From Plasmodiophora brassicae (lineage: Eukaryota > Endomyxa: Phytomyxea > Phytomyxea > Plasmodiophorida): a DNA stretch of 64,000 bases. The DNA lies in NCBI GenBank assembly GCA_036867785.1, contig CP145409.1, forward strand, positions 1,612,001 to 1,676,000. Direction: 5' to 3'. The notes beneath the pieces are model-generated. The model made no database searches. It was not told where the DNA came from and saw nothing but the letters and a program-made list of their open reading frames with translations. Position numbers and translations under genes: made by a program. Of the stretch, positions 25,887 through 36,500 are shown in pieces; the first letter of the stretch is position 1, and each line of letters starts with the position of its first letter.

Positions 25887-26657
25887 CTACTGCTGATGGC
25901 GTCGTCGCGACTGCTGTTGCTGCTGTTGCCGTCGCAGCCGCAGACGAAGTAGAGCTTGCTGCTGTCGCTGCTGGTTCTCCGCGTCTTCCTCCTCGTGCTG
26001 TCGAAGCCGTCGCTGCTGCTGCTGCTGCTGCTGTTTGCGTCCCTGCTGCTGTTTGCGTCCCTGCTGCTGTTTGCGTTCCCTCTTCTGCTGCACTGGCTTG
26101 AGATGCTGTTGCTGCAACAGTTGGCTGCGACTCTTCTGCTGCGGTTGCACGCGATGGAGGTGTTGCTGACGCGGCTGCTTGCGAGGCTGGTGCTGCGTCG
26201 GCTGCCTGCGTTGGCTTTGCGGCTGCGGCAGCGTACGATGCTGCTGGTACCTGCCTTGCCGCATGCGACGCTGCTGCTCCAGATTGCGCTCCTCGGCCCT
26301 GGCGAGGGCGCAATAGTGGACGTAGAGTCGCTTGAGGACGAGGCGTGTCCAGAACAGCAGCCGTGCGTCCCGCTGCGGCTGATCGTGTTGCTGGTCCACC
26401 AGCCAGTCGAGGCCGACGACCTCCTGCAGCGTCTGTAGACCGGCGAAGAGACGCAGCCGGTCTTCGTGCGGTACGCGGTCCTGATCCTGGACCGGCTGCG
26501 ACGACGTCAGCAGGCCATACACGAGATCTAGGACGTCATCTGGCAGCGACGACAGGGCATCGAAGAAGACGACTGCCATGTGCGCCGGTTGTTGTTGCGC
26601 CTGGCCGCCCTGCTCCTGCCGCTGTGGCATCTTGACACCTGCTATCAGACTGAGCAA
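25887..26657 (-). CDS. Glutamine-rich protein with F-box-like motif
   Basis: 256 codons ending at a TAG at 25887. After a Gln-rich start, residues about 30-50 read FFDALSSLPDDVLDLVYGLL, which resembles the first helices of an F-box. Residues 60-130 are helical with charged residues (GLDWLVDQQHD, FWTRLVLKRLYVHYCALARAEE). The last half is almost entirely Gln with Arg/Lys, encoded by CAG/CAA runs, including three tandem RKQQQG units. If the F-box reading is right it would be a substrate adaptor of an SCF ubiquitin ligase. An ATG later in the leader (MPQRQEQ) is an equally possible start. Confidence 0.5.
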   Translation of the reverse strand: MLSLIAGVKMPQRQEQGGQAQQQPAHMAVVFFDALSSLPDDVLDLVYGLLTSSQPVQDQDRVPHEDRLRLFAGLQTLQEVVGLDWLVDQQHDQPQRDARLLFWTRLVLKRLYVHYCALARAEERNLEQQRRMRQGRYQQHRTLPQPQSQRRQPTQHQPRKQPRQQHLHRVQPQQKSRSQLLQQQHLKPVQQKRERKQQQGRKQQQGRKQQQQQQQRRLRQHEEEDAENQQRQQQALLRLRLRRQQQQQQSRRRHQQ

Positions 26658-26953
26658 GCTCCGAAGGTCCAGACACGCTGACAGTCAGTTGGCACGTGCC
26701 ACCCGGACTGGCCGTCCGACTGGGGGATCGGCCGAACTGAATCTGACTGCAGATATCATCACCCCATTGTCGGCCGGACGCCTGCCAACCATCCGACCGA
26801 GGAAGACATGTCGACCCCCATGTGCCAAGCGGGCACCCATCGGATCCCGTCCTGACCGTTGGCCCTGGTGGAGCTGTGCGCGCGTCCCTGTCCATCGGGG
26901 ACAGCGACACTGATCACACGTGGACGAGAACAGTGTGGCTCCACGATGTATTA
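26658..26953. other. Gap between Gln-rich gene and UTP4
   Basis: About 300 bases that probably contain the 3' end of UTP4 and the promoter of the Gln-rich gene. No distinct element was identified. Confidence 0.3.
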
Positions 26954-29150
26954 CTACGTGGCACCGTACCGATGGCGGTGTATCGGGGCTTGCATCCGCT
27001 GTCGCATGAGGGACCATGGGGTCGCGACGATATTCACCGACGCGCCGTTGTCGCCGAACCTGGCCAGCGCGACCGGGCTGCCGACGAAATCCAGGAGGGA
27101 GACGGCCGTGCTGTGTCGGACAACACGATCGGGGACGCCGCTGCCGTTCTGGTGGTGAACGGCAGCACGATGCATCGTCAACGACTTCGGAACCGCGGTC
27201 GTCACTGGACTCTCGACCGACAGGTCCACCTTGGCGATGAACGACGATGCGACCAGCATGGCCTTCGACATGTCATTCGGCTGGAACTCGATACGGGAAA
27301 CGGATGAACCACCGCGAAGCAGGCGAAGCGATGCCCGATTGTTCGGGTCGGGTCGCAGGACCGGCGCGCCGTTCCTCACCGACCACTCGGTGAACGACGC
27401 ACGGTCCAGGTCGAACAGCTGGAACGATAACGACGCCAACGCCACCGCGATAATCGACGGCGATTGGAATTGCAACGCGGTGATCGCCGATGGGAACCGG
27501 GGCAGGGTCCCCACCAGGGACAGGTCCTTCAGGTCGAACACGTTGACCGCGCCATCCGCGTCCGCAACGGCGATCCGCCCATGGCTGACACACAGTCGTG
27601 TCGCGTTGGCGATCGGCACTTGTCCAGCGACGTCCTCCTCACCGCCGTCGTGGCGCAACGTCAGCCGACCGTCGAGGCCGACGACAACCAGCGACCGAGA
27701 ATCGCTCGAGAACGCGACAAGACTGGAAGGAGGCAGGCCAGTGCCGGCCTTGCGAACAGTCCCGTTCGGCAGAATGTCGAGAACGTGGGTCGACCTGTCA
27801 GCACCGTTCAGAACCTGATTGGCAGAGTGACCTCGAGGCGCAGCACCAACCTGGTCGTCGCCGTGACGATGCGGGACCCGTCAGGAGCCATGGCGAATGT
27901 CAGAAGCGGTCGTGACGTCTCGATGCGAGCCAGGCGATGGCCGTTCTCGAATACGTCAATAGAGTCGTCGTCGTTGTTTCGCGCAGCGACCCGCACGAAG
28001 GAGGCGTCGGCGTCTGCGGTGACATGGAAGACCGGAGGCGACAGCGAGTACTCGCCAGCGAGTTGGACGCAGATCTGGGCGTCCATACCAGCTGACACGA
28101 TTGCGTTCTCGTTCAGCGATGCCAGGCAGAGGACGTCGGATCGGTGCAGGCGTACTTCGGAGACGACAGTGCAGTCGTTGTCAATGGAGACGATCTTATG
28201 GTCGATACCGGTGCAATGCACGAGGCCAGCGTGGACGACGACCGCGCGAATATCGGCGGCGTGGGTCGCTAGGCACCGGGACACGGTGAACGTGTCCATC
28301 GACCAGAACTGTGTCCGACCGGACGTGTCACCGGTCACAAGGGATTGCCCATCCACCGAAACGCACATGGCGGTGACGTGGGTGCCGCTCTCTGATTGCA
28401 TCTGCGAACGAACACGACCGGAAGCAACGTCGTGAACGCGGACGATGCCGTCCGCTGTTGAAACGGCAACGTTGTGTGGGTCGATAAACAGGGCACTGAC
28501 GGCACGGGACGATGCTGTCAATGACCCGGCCTGGAGTGCCTTCGTGTAGACGAGCGAGCCCTTGCTGACGTCAAACAGGCGAAGCGAACCATCCGTACAG
28601 GCCAGCGCAATCGTGCTGTGGCCATCGTACACCATGTGGAAGACGGCGCCGCCGTACGATGACGAGGATGAACGCGGGGAGCGCCGATTCACATCCCTGG
28701 ACGAACGTTATCCAACACATCGCAGGGGAATTGGCCAAACGTGGTTACCATTCGACAATCTGTGCATCGAGGCCGCAAGAGAACAGGCGACCTCCCACCC
28801 AGGCCAGGCCAGTAATCACCGAATCCTTGCTGAGACGGGGTATCACCTATGCGCATCTGTCAAGAAACGGACCAAATGAATCACGGTCCGATTGTGCATA
28901 CAAAGAGACAAGATACGATGCGCTGGTGCACAGCACATATCTCGATCTGGCCGTTCTCGCGTGCAATAGCGATTCGGCCGGGAGCTTCAGCCGCCATGGC
29001 TACAACACCGCGAGGAACGACCTCGTTCACATCAAAGAATCGCAGCTGTGTCTTGCCAGCGCACTCGTTAGTGCTCGATGCAGCTGTGTCCGCATTATCG
29101 TCGGAACGCTTCCGTTTGCGAGGTTCCTTTCGTTCAACGACGCCAACCAT
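26954..29150 (-). CDS. UTP4: UTP4/Cirhin, WD40 protein of the small-subunit processome
   Basis: Nucleolar WD40 protein of the t-UTP/UTP-A complex, needed for pre-rRNA transcription and 18S processing. It starts [19 protein letters not shown], a basic nuclear-localisation-like stretch, then [20 protein letters not shown] and [12 protein letters not shown], matching the UTP4 opening. Introns near 28935-28870 and 28763-28705 lead through [20 protein letters not shown] to [21 protein letters not shown]. The following repeats end in pairs such as GSLRLFDV and GRTQFWSM. A 56-base intron near 27850-27795 gives [12 protein letters not shown]. The extreme C-terminus RHRYGAT corresponds to the conserved RFGT-like end of the family. 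It is divergent from the FKBP gene, itself nucleolar, with about 126 bases between start codons. Confidence 0.8.
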
Positions 29151-29276
29151 GGTCGGGCGTTCGCGGGAACCTTCTCAGGTCTGTCCCCGGCAGCCGCGGA
29201 CTCCGCCACGGAGTCCGTGAGCGACTCCGCAGTTCGTCGCTGCCCGTGCCTCAGACCTGCAAACTACCGCGCCGCC

Positions 29277-30425
29277 ATGAAGATGCCCAGCAACGATCCG
29301 ATCAACGACGATGCGGCGCCGCCGAGCATGAGCGGTTTCGAGTTCTGGGGCGCGACGATCCAGCCCGGCAAGGTTGTTAAGTGCGAGATCGCCGAGAACA
29401 TCCTCCATGTCACGTCGATCGCTCTGGACCTGGCAAACGTTGACGAGAAGATGGCTGGTCAGCGATCGATTCTGTATGCGGTCATGGACGACAAGCAGTT
29501 CGTGATAGCCTCGCTGCGCGAGGGCGGTTGTGAGCAGATCTCGGTCGACTTCCTGTTCCGGGAGAGCAAGCCGTTCAAGTTCAAGCTTGTCGGCAAGCTT
29601 CCGGTCCATCTGGTCGGTTATCTGCAGCCGCTGATGGACCTCGACGACGATAGCGACGACGAGGACTTCGAGGGTTCCGAGGAAGACATTTCCGAAGAGG
29701 AATCCGATGAGGAGATGATCGATGCTGAGTCTGGCGACGAGGATGTCGAAGCAGAAGACGACGAGGAAGAGAGCGGTGAGGAAGATGATGAACCCGTCGA
29801 GAAGGCTGCACCATCCCGCGCGGCTGGTGGCCAGAAGCGTCCCAACGACGTATCTGAGGACAAGCCTCAGCAGATCAAGAAGCAGAAGCAGCAGGAGAAG
29901 CAACAGCAACAAAAGCAGCAGCAGAAGCCGCCACAGCAGAAGAAGGAGCAGGAACAGCCGAAGAAGAAGGGCGTTGCCGAGTCTCCTGCCCTTGCGAAAA
30001 AGGACGCGCAGCAGCAGCAGCAGAAGCAAGCTGAGACGCCAAAGCAAGCCGAGCCATCTGGTGCCGAGGCGCCCAACAAGGACGGGTTCGTGAAGGTGTT
30101 TGGCGGCGTCATGATCAAGGACACGAAGATCGGCGAAGGCAAGGTGGCCGCCAAGGGCAAGCGCCTGGGCGTTACCTACAAGGGCATGTTGAAGAACGGC
30201 AAGGTCTTCGACAGCAACACGGACTCCAACAAGCCGTTCCACTTCAAGCTCGGCAACGGCGACGTTATCAAGGCCTGGGACGTCGGGTTCGCCGGCATGA
30301 AGGTCGGCGGCAAGAGGACCATCGTCTGCCCGCCCAAGATGGCGTATGGCAAGGAAGGTGCCCCTCCCGCCATCCCTCCCAACTCCGTCCTCATCTTCGA
30401 GGTTGAATTGTGCCATGTCAAATGA
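29277..30425 (+). CDS. Nucleolar FKBP-type prolyl isomerase with nucleoplasmin-like domain
   Basis: 382 residues, single exon. The N-terminal nucleoplasmin-like domain begins with [18 protein letters not shown] and includes [20 protein letters not shown] and EQISVDFLF. Then come three acidic tracts (residues about 125-175), a Lys/Gln-rich linker ([17 protein letters not shown]) and a C-terminal FKBP domain: [53 protein letters not shown] and [13 protein letters not shown]. All the usual ligand-pocket residues are visible. The layout equals yeast Fpr3/Fpr4 and insect FKBP39, which are histone chaperones and prolyl isomerases of the nucleolus. The ATG at 29277 sits in GCCGCCATGA, a good initiation context. 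Confidence 0.93.
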   Translation: MKMPSNDPINDDAAPPSMSGFEFWGATIQPGKVVKCEIAENILHVTSIALDLANVDEKMAGQRSILYAVMDDKQFVIASLREGGCEQISVDFLFRESKPFKFKLVGKLPVHLVGYLQPLMDLDDDSDDEDFEGSEEDISEEESDEEMIDAESGDEDVEAEDDEEESGEEDDEPVEKAAPSRAAGGQKRPNDVSEDKPQQIKKQKQQEKQQQQKQQQKPPQQKKEQEQPKKKGVAESPALAKKDAQQQQQKQAETPKQAEPSGAEAPNKDGFVKVFGGVMIKDTKIGEGKVAAKGKRLGVTYKGMLKNGKVFDSNTDSNKPFHFKLGNGDVIKAWDVGFAGMKVGGKRTIVCPPKMAYGKEGAPPAIPPNSVLIFEVELCHVK

Positions 30426-30634
30426 TTTCAGTCCAATACAACACATTCTATCCACCAGTATCACCACAAGCTATGTACTGCCTTGCATGGTACTGTGTAG
30501 GTATGCCGCTGGTCGCGCAAACGAAGTGACCCGCGGCGCGAAGTGCGCGACTGACCAAACCCGGGACGAACGGTCACCACCAGTCCACTGTCGATTGCGA
30601 CTAGAATCCGAATAGTGGGATACGGCTGACACCG

Positions 30635-31393
30635 ATGCTGTCGACGCTTCTTGCTCTAATTGCTGGTGTGGCCTGCGTCCAGAGCGCGATTGTGTTTACC
30701 GTCGCTGACGTAGGGCGTTGCCGCACGCTCGTTGAGCGGTTTTATCGCGACCCAGGCCTCAACTCCATATCAGGTAACCGCTATCTTCCCGATCCGGAAT
30801 ACTCTCCCGGCGGCCAGTATATCATTGCTCAGAGCGAGCTCAGCCACGCTGGGGAGTTCAACTTCGTCGCTTGCGACCGTATGGGCGACAACGTCACGTT
30901 CGTTGGCGAGTTCACGATCAAGCGAAATAAGGAGCTCGAAAACGATACAGCGAATCCGTACGCGGCTTGGTACATCTTCGAAAACTTTGGTATCGTTCCT
31001 TCAATGCGGCGACGTGGGATTGCACGTGCGGCACTCCTGCCGATGATTCGACATTTCCACGCAAACCAGCCCGATGGTGTCCCGGCGTCAAAAGCGGTCG
31101 CGTTCGCGTTAACAGATAACTGGGGCGCGTTCGAGCTGTACCTTCACAGCGGGTTCCTTCGAAACGTGGTCCTGCTCAAGGGCCGGGAAGAACACATCTT
31201 CAGTAACGCCCGGCTTGCGCGCCTGGATGCTCTTCAAACCATTGGATCCGCATCTAACTGTACAGGACCGCACAAGTTTCGAGGTGCGTCCTTTGCCCGG
31301 TTTGTCGACGACCCCGAAGCAGAGGCCACAGCGCATGCCAATACCGAGGTCATCAAGGCCGCCTGCTCGTGGCTTCGCACCAATGGGCATTAG
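30635..31393 (+). CDS. Secreted GNAT-family acetyltransferase-like protein
   Basis: 252 residues, intronless. MLSTLLALIAGVACVQSA is a typical cleavable signal peptide. Further on, FENFGIVPSMRRRGIARAALL has the acetyl-CoA pyrophosphate-binding pattern (R/Q-x-x-G-x-A/G) of GNAT enzymes, preceded by a strand (VGEFTIKR) and followed by FALTDNWGAFELYLHSGF, which matches the final motif of the fold. GNAT enzymes normally work where acetyl-CoA is available, so a secretory location is unusual; Golgi or ER lumen use is possible. Its substrate is unknown. Confidence 0.7.
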   Translation: MLSTLLALIAGVACVQSAIVFTVADVGRCRTLVERFYRDPGLNSISGNRYLPDPEYSPGGQYIIAQSELSHAGEFNFVACDRMGDNVTFVGEFTIKRNKELENDTANPYAAWYIFENFGIVPSMRRRGIARAALLPMIRHFHANQPDGVPASKAVAFALTDNWGAFELYLHSGFLRNVVLLKGREEHIFSNARLARLDALQTIGSASNCTGPHKFRGASFARFVDDPEAEATAHANTEVIKAACSWLRTNGH

Positions 31394-31587
31394 CATCCGG
31401 TGAACCAATGACCATAAAAACTGCCCAGCCCTCAGGCGTGCCCAGACACACGCTTGCATGCACGTGCTGCTTGTACAGAACGGATACTATATGCTGGATT
31501 GTATGCGGTCGCAGCTGGCACCAGTACATAGTCCACCTGGGCACAACTGGAACCGCCAGATGGTCCATTTTGGGATGCGGTTTGGGC

Positions 31588-32309
31588 ATGTTCGGTCTGA
31601 TCGGGTACCTGTGGGGCAAGGCGTTCGAGCGCCCATCGTACCAGGTGCTGCTGGTCGGGCTGGACAACGCCGGCAAGACGTCGTGCGCGGAGCAGGTCCG
31701 GATCGTGTACGATGAGGGCGATCGCCGACGGACGATGCCGACGATTGCGCCGACGATCGGGTTCAATCGTAGGCGCCGCTGCTGATCACGCTCCGGTTTG
31801 GCGCGGGATGCTAACGCTGTACGTACGCTGCTGCAGTGGTTCGCGTCGACATTGCCGGGTCGGACGTCGTCCTCTGGGACGTTGGCGGCCAGGCTGGCCT
31901 ACGTATCATATGGAACAAGGTTCGGTTTCGATTCGCTGTATCTACGTGGAATGCATTTATAATTCTGTAGTATTACTCAGAATGCCATGCGATCGTTTAC
32001 GTGATCGACGCGGCCGCCCCCGAGAGGTTCGAAGAGGCGCGCAAGGAATTATCGGCATTACTGGACCACGAAGACGTTGCGGATGCGCCGCTACTCGTCC
32101 TGGCCAACAAGCAGGACCTGCCTGACGCGAAATCGGCCACAGAGGTGGAGCAGATTCTGACCCTCGAAGCTGACCGCCCGATGAAGGTCGCCGACGTGAT
32201 TGCGTTAACGGGTACCGGCATCAAACCCGCCTTCGACTGGCTCGTCGCTCAACTGCCAGAATCCAAACGGGCCGCTCGATTAGCAGCAACAAGGACGCGC
32301 TCTTCGTAG
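31588..32309 (+). CDS. ARFRP1: ARFRP1 (Arl3p-like) small GTPase
   Basis: ARF-related GTPase acting at the trans-Golgi to recruit ARL1 and golgins. It starts MFGLIGYLWGKAFERPSYQV, without the Gly2 of myristoylated ARFs, as expected for ARFRP1. G1 is LVGLDNAGKT, G2 region TIAPTIGFN, G3 VVLWDVGGQ, G4 LANKQD and G5 LTGTG. Two introns are required: from after GFN (about 31768) to 31831, and after IIWNK (31919-31967); splicing gives IIWNKYYSECHAIVYVIDAA, matching the family. All nucleotide-binding motifs are intact. Confidence 0.85.
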
Positions 32310-33098
32310 CGTTTAGTTGGTTTCTGTTCCCGGCTCCTGCGTTGTTGATCCGGTAACCGGTATACAGTACTGTCTATTCTGGCGCCGATCGTCCCACGTA
32401 CCGTTCTCGTCAATCGCTGATGTCATCAACCACGTCCGCATCTCTGTCGCGCTTCCTAGACCGTTATCGATATTTGACATGCGTACGATCAGCACCCTCG
32501 CCTGGCCTGTCCTGGGCGCGTCTCACGTTTGCTGGACAGCCAGACGATGGCGACCTGTTTGGTACCGCTCGAAGATACCGTCGGGTTCGCGTGAAGCTGC
32601 CGAGGGTGTCAACGTCGGGCGTCCCAGTCGGTTCGCCAATGACGACAGCGCAAGCGCAGGACGCGAATGCAACGGACGCTGCAGGGCAATCAGTAACTTC
32701 GGATAACGGTTGCGTCCCAAGTGCTGCCCGCTGTGCCACTACTGTGCAAGTAGTAGATGCCAGCACATCGACCTGTGATGCGACAGTACCGTTTTCATCT
32801 GCCGACGCAAATCGTGGTGCATGTTACGCGCGAGACCTGGCCGAATCTGTCCGGCGAACCCGAACTGTTCTCGCGAGCCTGGTCCACGTGCAAGAACGCG
32901 TCATGCCGACGTCGCAGGTACAGCCGCAGGTGCAGAACGAACGTCACCTGGGACTCCTGCAGGAGCTCTGCAATCTTCACCGTTCCGCCTACCCAGTGGC
33001 GAACGATCATCGCTCGTGGCGCCCAGTACAGCGGGTGGGTGGTGTCTCCAGGACAATGACAAACGTAGAATCCCGCAGAGGGCACACACCGATATAAA
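32310..33098 (-). other. Unresolved coding-like region, possibly a secreted cysteine-containing protein
   Basis: About 800 bases without a confident gene. On the minus strand three stretches look protein-like: FYVCHCPGDTTHPLYWAP at about 33070-33010, a segment rich in Ala, Val and Cys at 32800-32570 (including VAFASCACAVVIGEPTG), and a final piece at 32495-32313 ending CIPVTGSTTQEPGTETN. They are in different frames and could be exons of one gene, but I could not join them with plausible introns. Confidence 0.3.
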
Positions 33099-33101
33099 AG
33101 C

Positions 33102-33208
33102 TTCGTGCAACAAAACTCGACGCCAAAACCCAAAGCGAACCGCTGCGAATCGAAAATTCGTGCAACAAAACTCGACGCCAAAACCCAAAGCGAACCGCTC
33201 CGAATCGG
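33102..33208. repeat. Two tandem copies of a 55-base unit ending in the tRNA 3' end
   Basis: The unit starting TTCGTGCAACAAAACTCGAC occurs at 33102-33156 and 33157-33208 with a handful of mismatches near its end. Each copy ends in GCGAATCG or CCGAATCG; in the second copy this is the 3' acceptor arm of the tRNA-Asp gene on the minus strand. The T-rich complement of the unit supplies TTTT runs that can act as RNA polymerase III terminators. Confidence 0.85.
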
Positions 33209-33269
33209 GGAATCGAACCCCGGTCTCATCCGTGACAGGGATGCATACTGGCCACTATACGAATTCGGA
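33199..33269 (-). tRNA. trnD-GUC: tRNA-Asp (anticodon GTC)
   Basis: Read on the minus strand the 71-base gene has acceptor arms TCCGAAT and ATTCGGA and a D stem GTAT/ATGC around AGTGGCCAGT. The anticodon stem CATCC/GGATG encloses the loop CTGTCAC with GTC. The T arm is CGGGGTTCGATTCCCCG, with a standard B box. It closely resembles eukaryotic tRNA-Asp genes. There is no intron. A TTTT terminator follows about 15-20 bases downstream. Confidence 0.95.
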
Positions 33270-33551
33270 TGGGCGGTTGAACGGCGCGTCGAGGTCGCAC
33301 CCCTCCTCGGTGAGAGCAACGTCCGCCGTCGCTATGACCGGCGCCGTGCACACTGCCACGTGTCTTCAGCGTCCTCCTGCTCATGCACGAAACACATAAA
33401 ATGGCCAGGTCCGCCTGCCCAGCCGGCGTGGACTGGGGTAGGTACAAGAGGGGGCAGCGCTCCCGGTTTCCATCGTTCGGCACAGACTCGAAAACAGGGG
33501 AAGGCAGCGCTCGCCGCCGCCAGTCGTTGCGTTCGCCGGCACCGAGCGCAG

Positions 33552-36500
33552 ATGCAACTTCGATACCTGAAGAGCATTCGCGATGCGGCGGGGGACGCCC
33601 CCGCCGAAGGCGACCTGCCGCAACGGGTGGTCGCCCTGTCCTGGGCGCCGAACGGCTCCCGATTAGCGGCGGCCACCTCCGATCGGCAAATCCTGCTCTT
33701 CGACGACGCTGGCACCCAGCGCGATCGTTTCTCATTGAAACCCGCCGGCAAGGTGCCGCCGAAACGTTGGTTCGTAATCGCGTCGCCGTGCTGACCCCGA
33801 TCCAGACCGGGGCGAAGGACTTCCTCATACGGGGCATCGAGTTCTCGCCCGATTCCACAAAGCTGGCGGTCGCCCAGACCGACAACGTCGTCTTCGTCTA
33901 CAACCTGGGCGGGACCTGGGACGACAGGAAGACGGTCTGCAACAAGTTCCCGTCAAAGTCGCCGTGCACGTCGCTGACCTGGCCGTCCCTGCGCCCCGAT
34001 GAGCTCGTCTACGGCAGCGCCGAGGGCAAGCTTCGCGTCGGCCTCCTGCGGAACAACAAATCGGCCACGCTGTTCGACGCCGACAGCGCCGTTGTCGCCA
34101 TGGCCGCCGGCCCCGACGGCCACTCGTTCGCAAGCGCCCACGCCGACGGGAACATCTACCGGTACACGTTCCCGACCGGGTCGTCGCCCGCCACGAAAGC
34201 GCTGGTCGTACGCCTGGCGTTCGCACCGTACTGCCTGGCGTGGTCGACTTCGGCGCTGGTCGCCGCTGGCAACGCCGACGTCGTCCAGTTCTTCAGCGCC
34301 CAGGGCGACTTGCTGCAGCGGTTCAAGTTCGAGCCGGGCGGGGACAACCTGAAAGAGTTCACGGGCGCCGCGTTCGCGCCCAGCGGCAAGGGCGTCGTTC
34401 TCGGGAATTACCATCAGTTCGTGAGCTTCGCATGGAGCGAGCAGCAGGGGCGCTGGGAGCGCGTTCCATCGCCTCGCATGGAGAACCTGTACACCATCAC
34501 GGCCGTGCAATGGAAAGCGGATGGATCGCGACTCGTGACGGCGTCGATGACAGGCGCCATCGACGTGTTCGATTCCTGCCTGCGACGGTACACGTACCGG
34601 CAGACGTTCGAGGTCACGTTCACGTCGTTGTCGTCGCTGATCGTCCGGCACCTGACGAAAGGGGCGCTGTCGATCACGATTGCTTCGCGGGCAACCTCGC
34701 CCATCGTCAAGGTCGACATCTACCACGACCGGTACGTCATCGCCCGGACGCGAGACACGTTGATCGCCGGCGATATGGTCACGCAGGCGACCAGCGAGGT
34801 TCGCGGCCTCGGCGTCACTGGGACGGCGTCGAACGCGAAGACAAAGTTCGTTTTCGGGTCGCCGGGCGTCGTCATGGTGTTCAGCGCCGGCGAGCTGTCG
34901 ATCGTCGCGTTCGGCAACGACAACGTGATCGGGTCGTGCCGCACCGAGCACGCGTCGACGCACCTGGTCAGCCTGCGGATCGATAAGGCGCGTGGCAAGT
35001 ACACGACAGGTGCAGTCCCGGAGTTTGTTCGCGTTTGCGCTGGCCCACAGGTGCCTGACGGACGGCGCACGTTGCGCAGATGTGAAGCGCATCGCGTACC
35101 TGCTGGACCTGCAGACGATCGTCATCCTGGACCTGGAGTCGGGCGTGACGATTGCGACCGTGAACCACGACGCCGATATCGACTGGCTGGAGATGAACGG
35201 CCGCGCAACGAAGCTTCTCTTCCGGGACCGGCACCGCATTCTGCACCTGTTCGACGTCGAGCGGCAGCACCGGACGACGTTGTCGTCGTTCGCGAACTAC
35301 GCGCAATGGGTGCCCGATGCGGACGTCGTCGTGGCGCAGAACCGCACGAACCTGCTCGTCTGGTACAACATCGACCAGACCGAGCAGCTGACGACGATCC
35401 CGATCAAGGGCGACGTCCTGCAGATCGAACGCGCCAATGGCGCCACGACCGTCACTGTCGATGAAGGCGGCGGGCAACGCCAACGGTACCCGCTGGACGA
35501 ATCCCTGATCTCGTTCGGGGCGGCCGTCGAATCCGGCCAGTACGAACAAGGTAGGCGGGCCCCTCCCCCCTGTTGACCATGGCCCGCGAAGGAGGCACCA
35601 CTGAGCGACAACGTTGCAGTCGTTGCCGCTCTGGAACGCGTCGGCGAGGAGTCTCCCGAATCGGAATCGATGTGGGCGCGTGTGGCGGCGCTGGCCCTGT
35701 CGGATGGCAACCTGGCCGTCGCCGAGCGATGCTACGTCGCTCTGGGCGACATGTCGCGCGCCCGGGCGGTGCACTCGATCGCGCGTCAGTCGGAGCGCCT
35801 GGGCGCGTCGTCGCCCGATGTGCAGGCGGCGCTGGCGCTGCTGTCCGGCAACGTGCTGCGCGCCGAAGCGATCCTCGTCGGGGCGGGCCGCATCGAGGAC
35901 GCGATCGACATGTACATCCGGCTGCACAAATGGGAGAACGCGCTGGCGATCGCGGAAGCGCGCGGGTACACCGGCCTGGACGCGCTTCGCAAGCGGTACT
36001 TTGAGGTGCTGGTCGCGTCCGGCCAGGAGGTCAAAGCGGGCGACCTGCTGGAGCGCCAGGGCGACCACGTCGGTGCGATCCACCTGTACATCAAAGGCGG
36101 CGGGGCGGCGCACGCCGCCGCCCTCGTCGTTCAGCACGGCCTGACGAGCGACACGACGCTGATGGAGCAGATCGTGTCCGGGTTGATATCGGGCGGCCTG
36201 CTGGAGAAGGCGGGCGACTTCATGCAGGACCTGGGCATGCTGGAGCGCGCCCTGGCGGCGTACCAGGACGGCCACGCGTACGGCCGCGCGATCGACCTGT
36301 GCCGGCGCGCGTTCCCGGCGCGCGTCGTGCAGGTCGAGGAGATGTGGGGCGACCACCTGGCGACGCTGGGCCACTGGGACGCCGCGTCCAACCACTTCAT
36401 CGAGGCCGCCCGGTACGTCAAGGCGATCAACGCGGCGATCGAGGCGCGCCAGTACGGGAAGGCGGCGCAGATCCTCGGCAACATCGACGCGGACCAGGCG

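Noticed and set aside
25960-26110. Short, regularly repeated units that could suggest a CRISPR-like array.
   Set aside because: They are CAG/CTG-based codon repeats within a Gln-rich frame with no spacers.
25956-26438. A Leu-rich plus-strand frame that looks like a membrane protein.
   Set aside because: It is the complement of the Gln-rich gene: CTG on one strand is CAG on the other, which produces poly-Leu artefacts.
33093-33100. TATAAAAG as the IFT172 promoter.
   Set aside because: It is about 450 bases before the start codon, with the tRNA gene in between, so assignment to IFT172 is doubtful.
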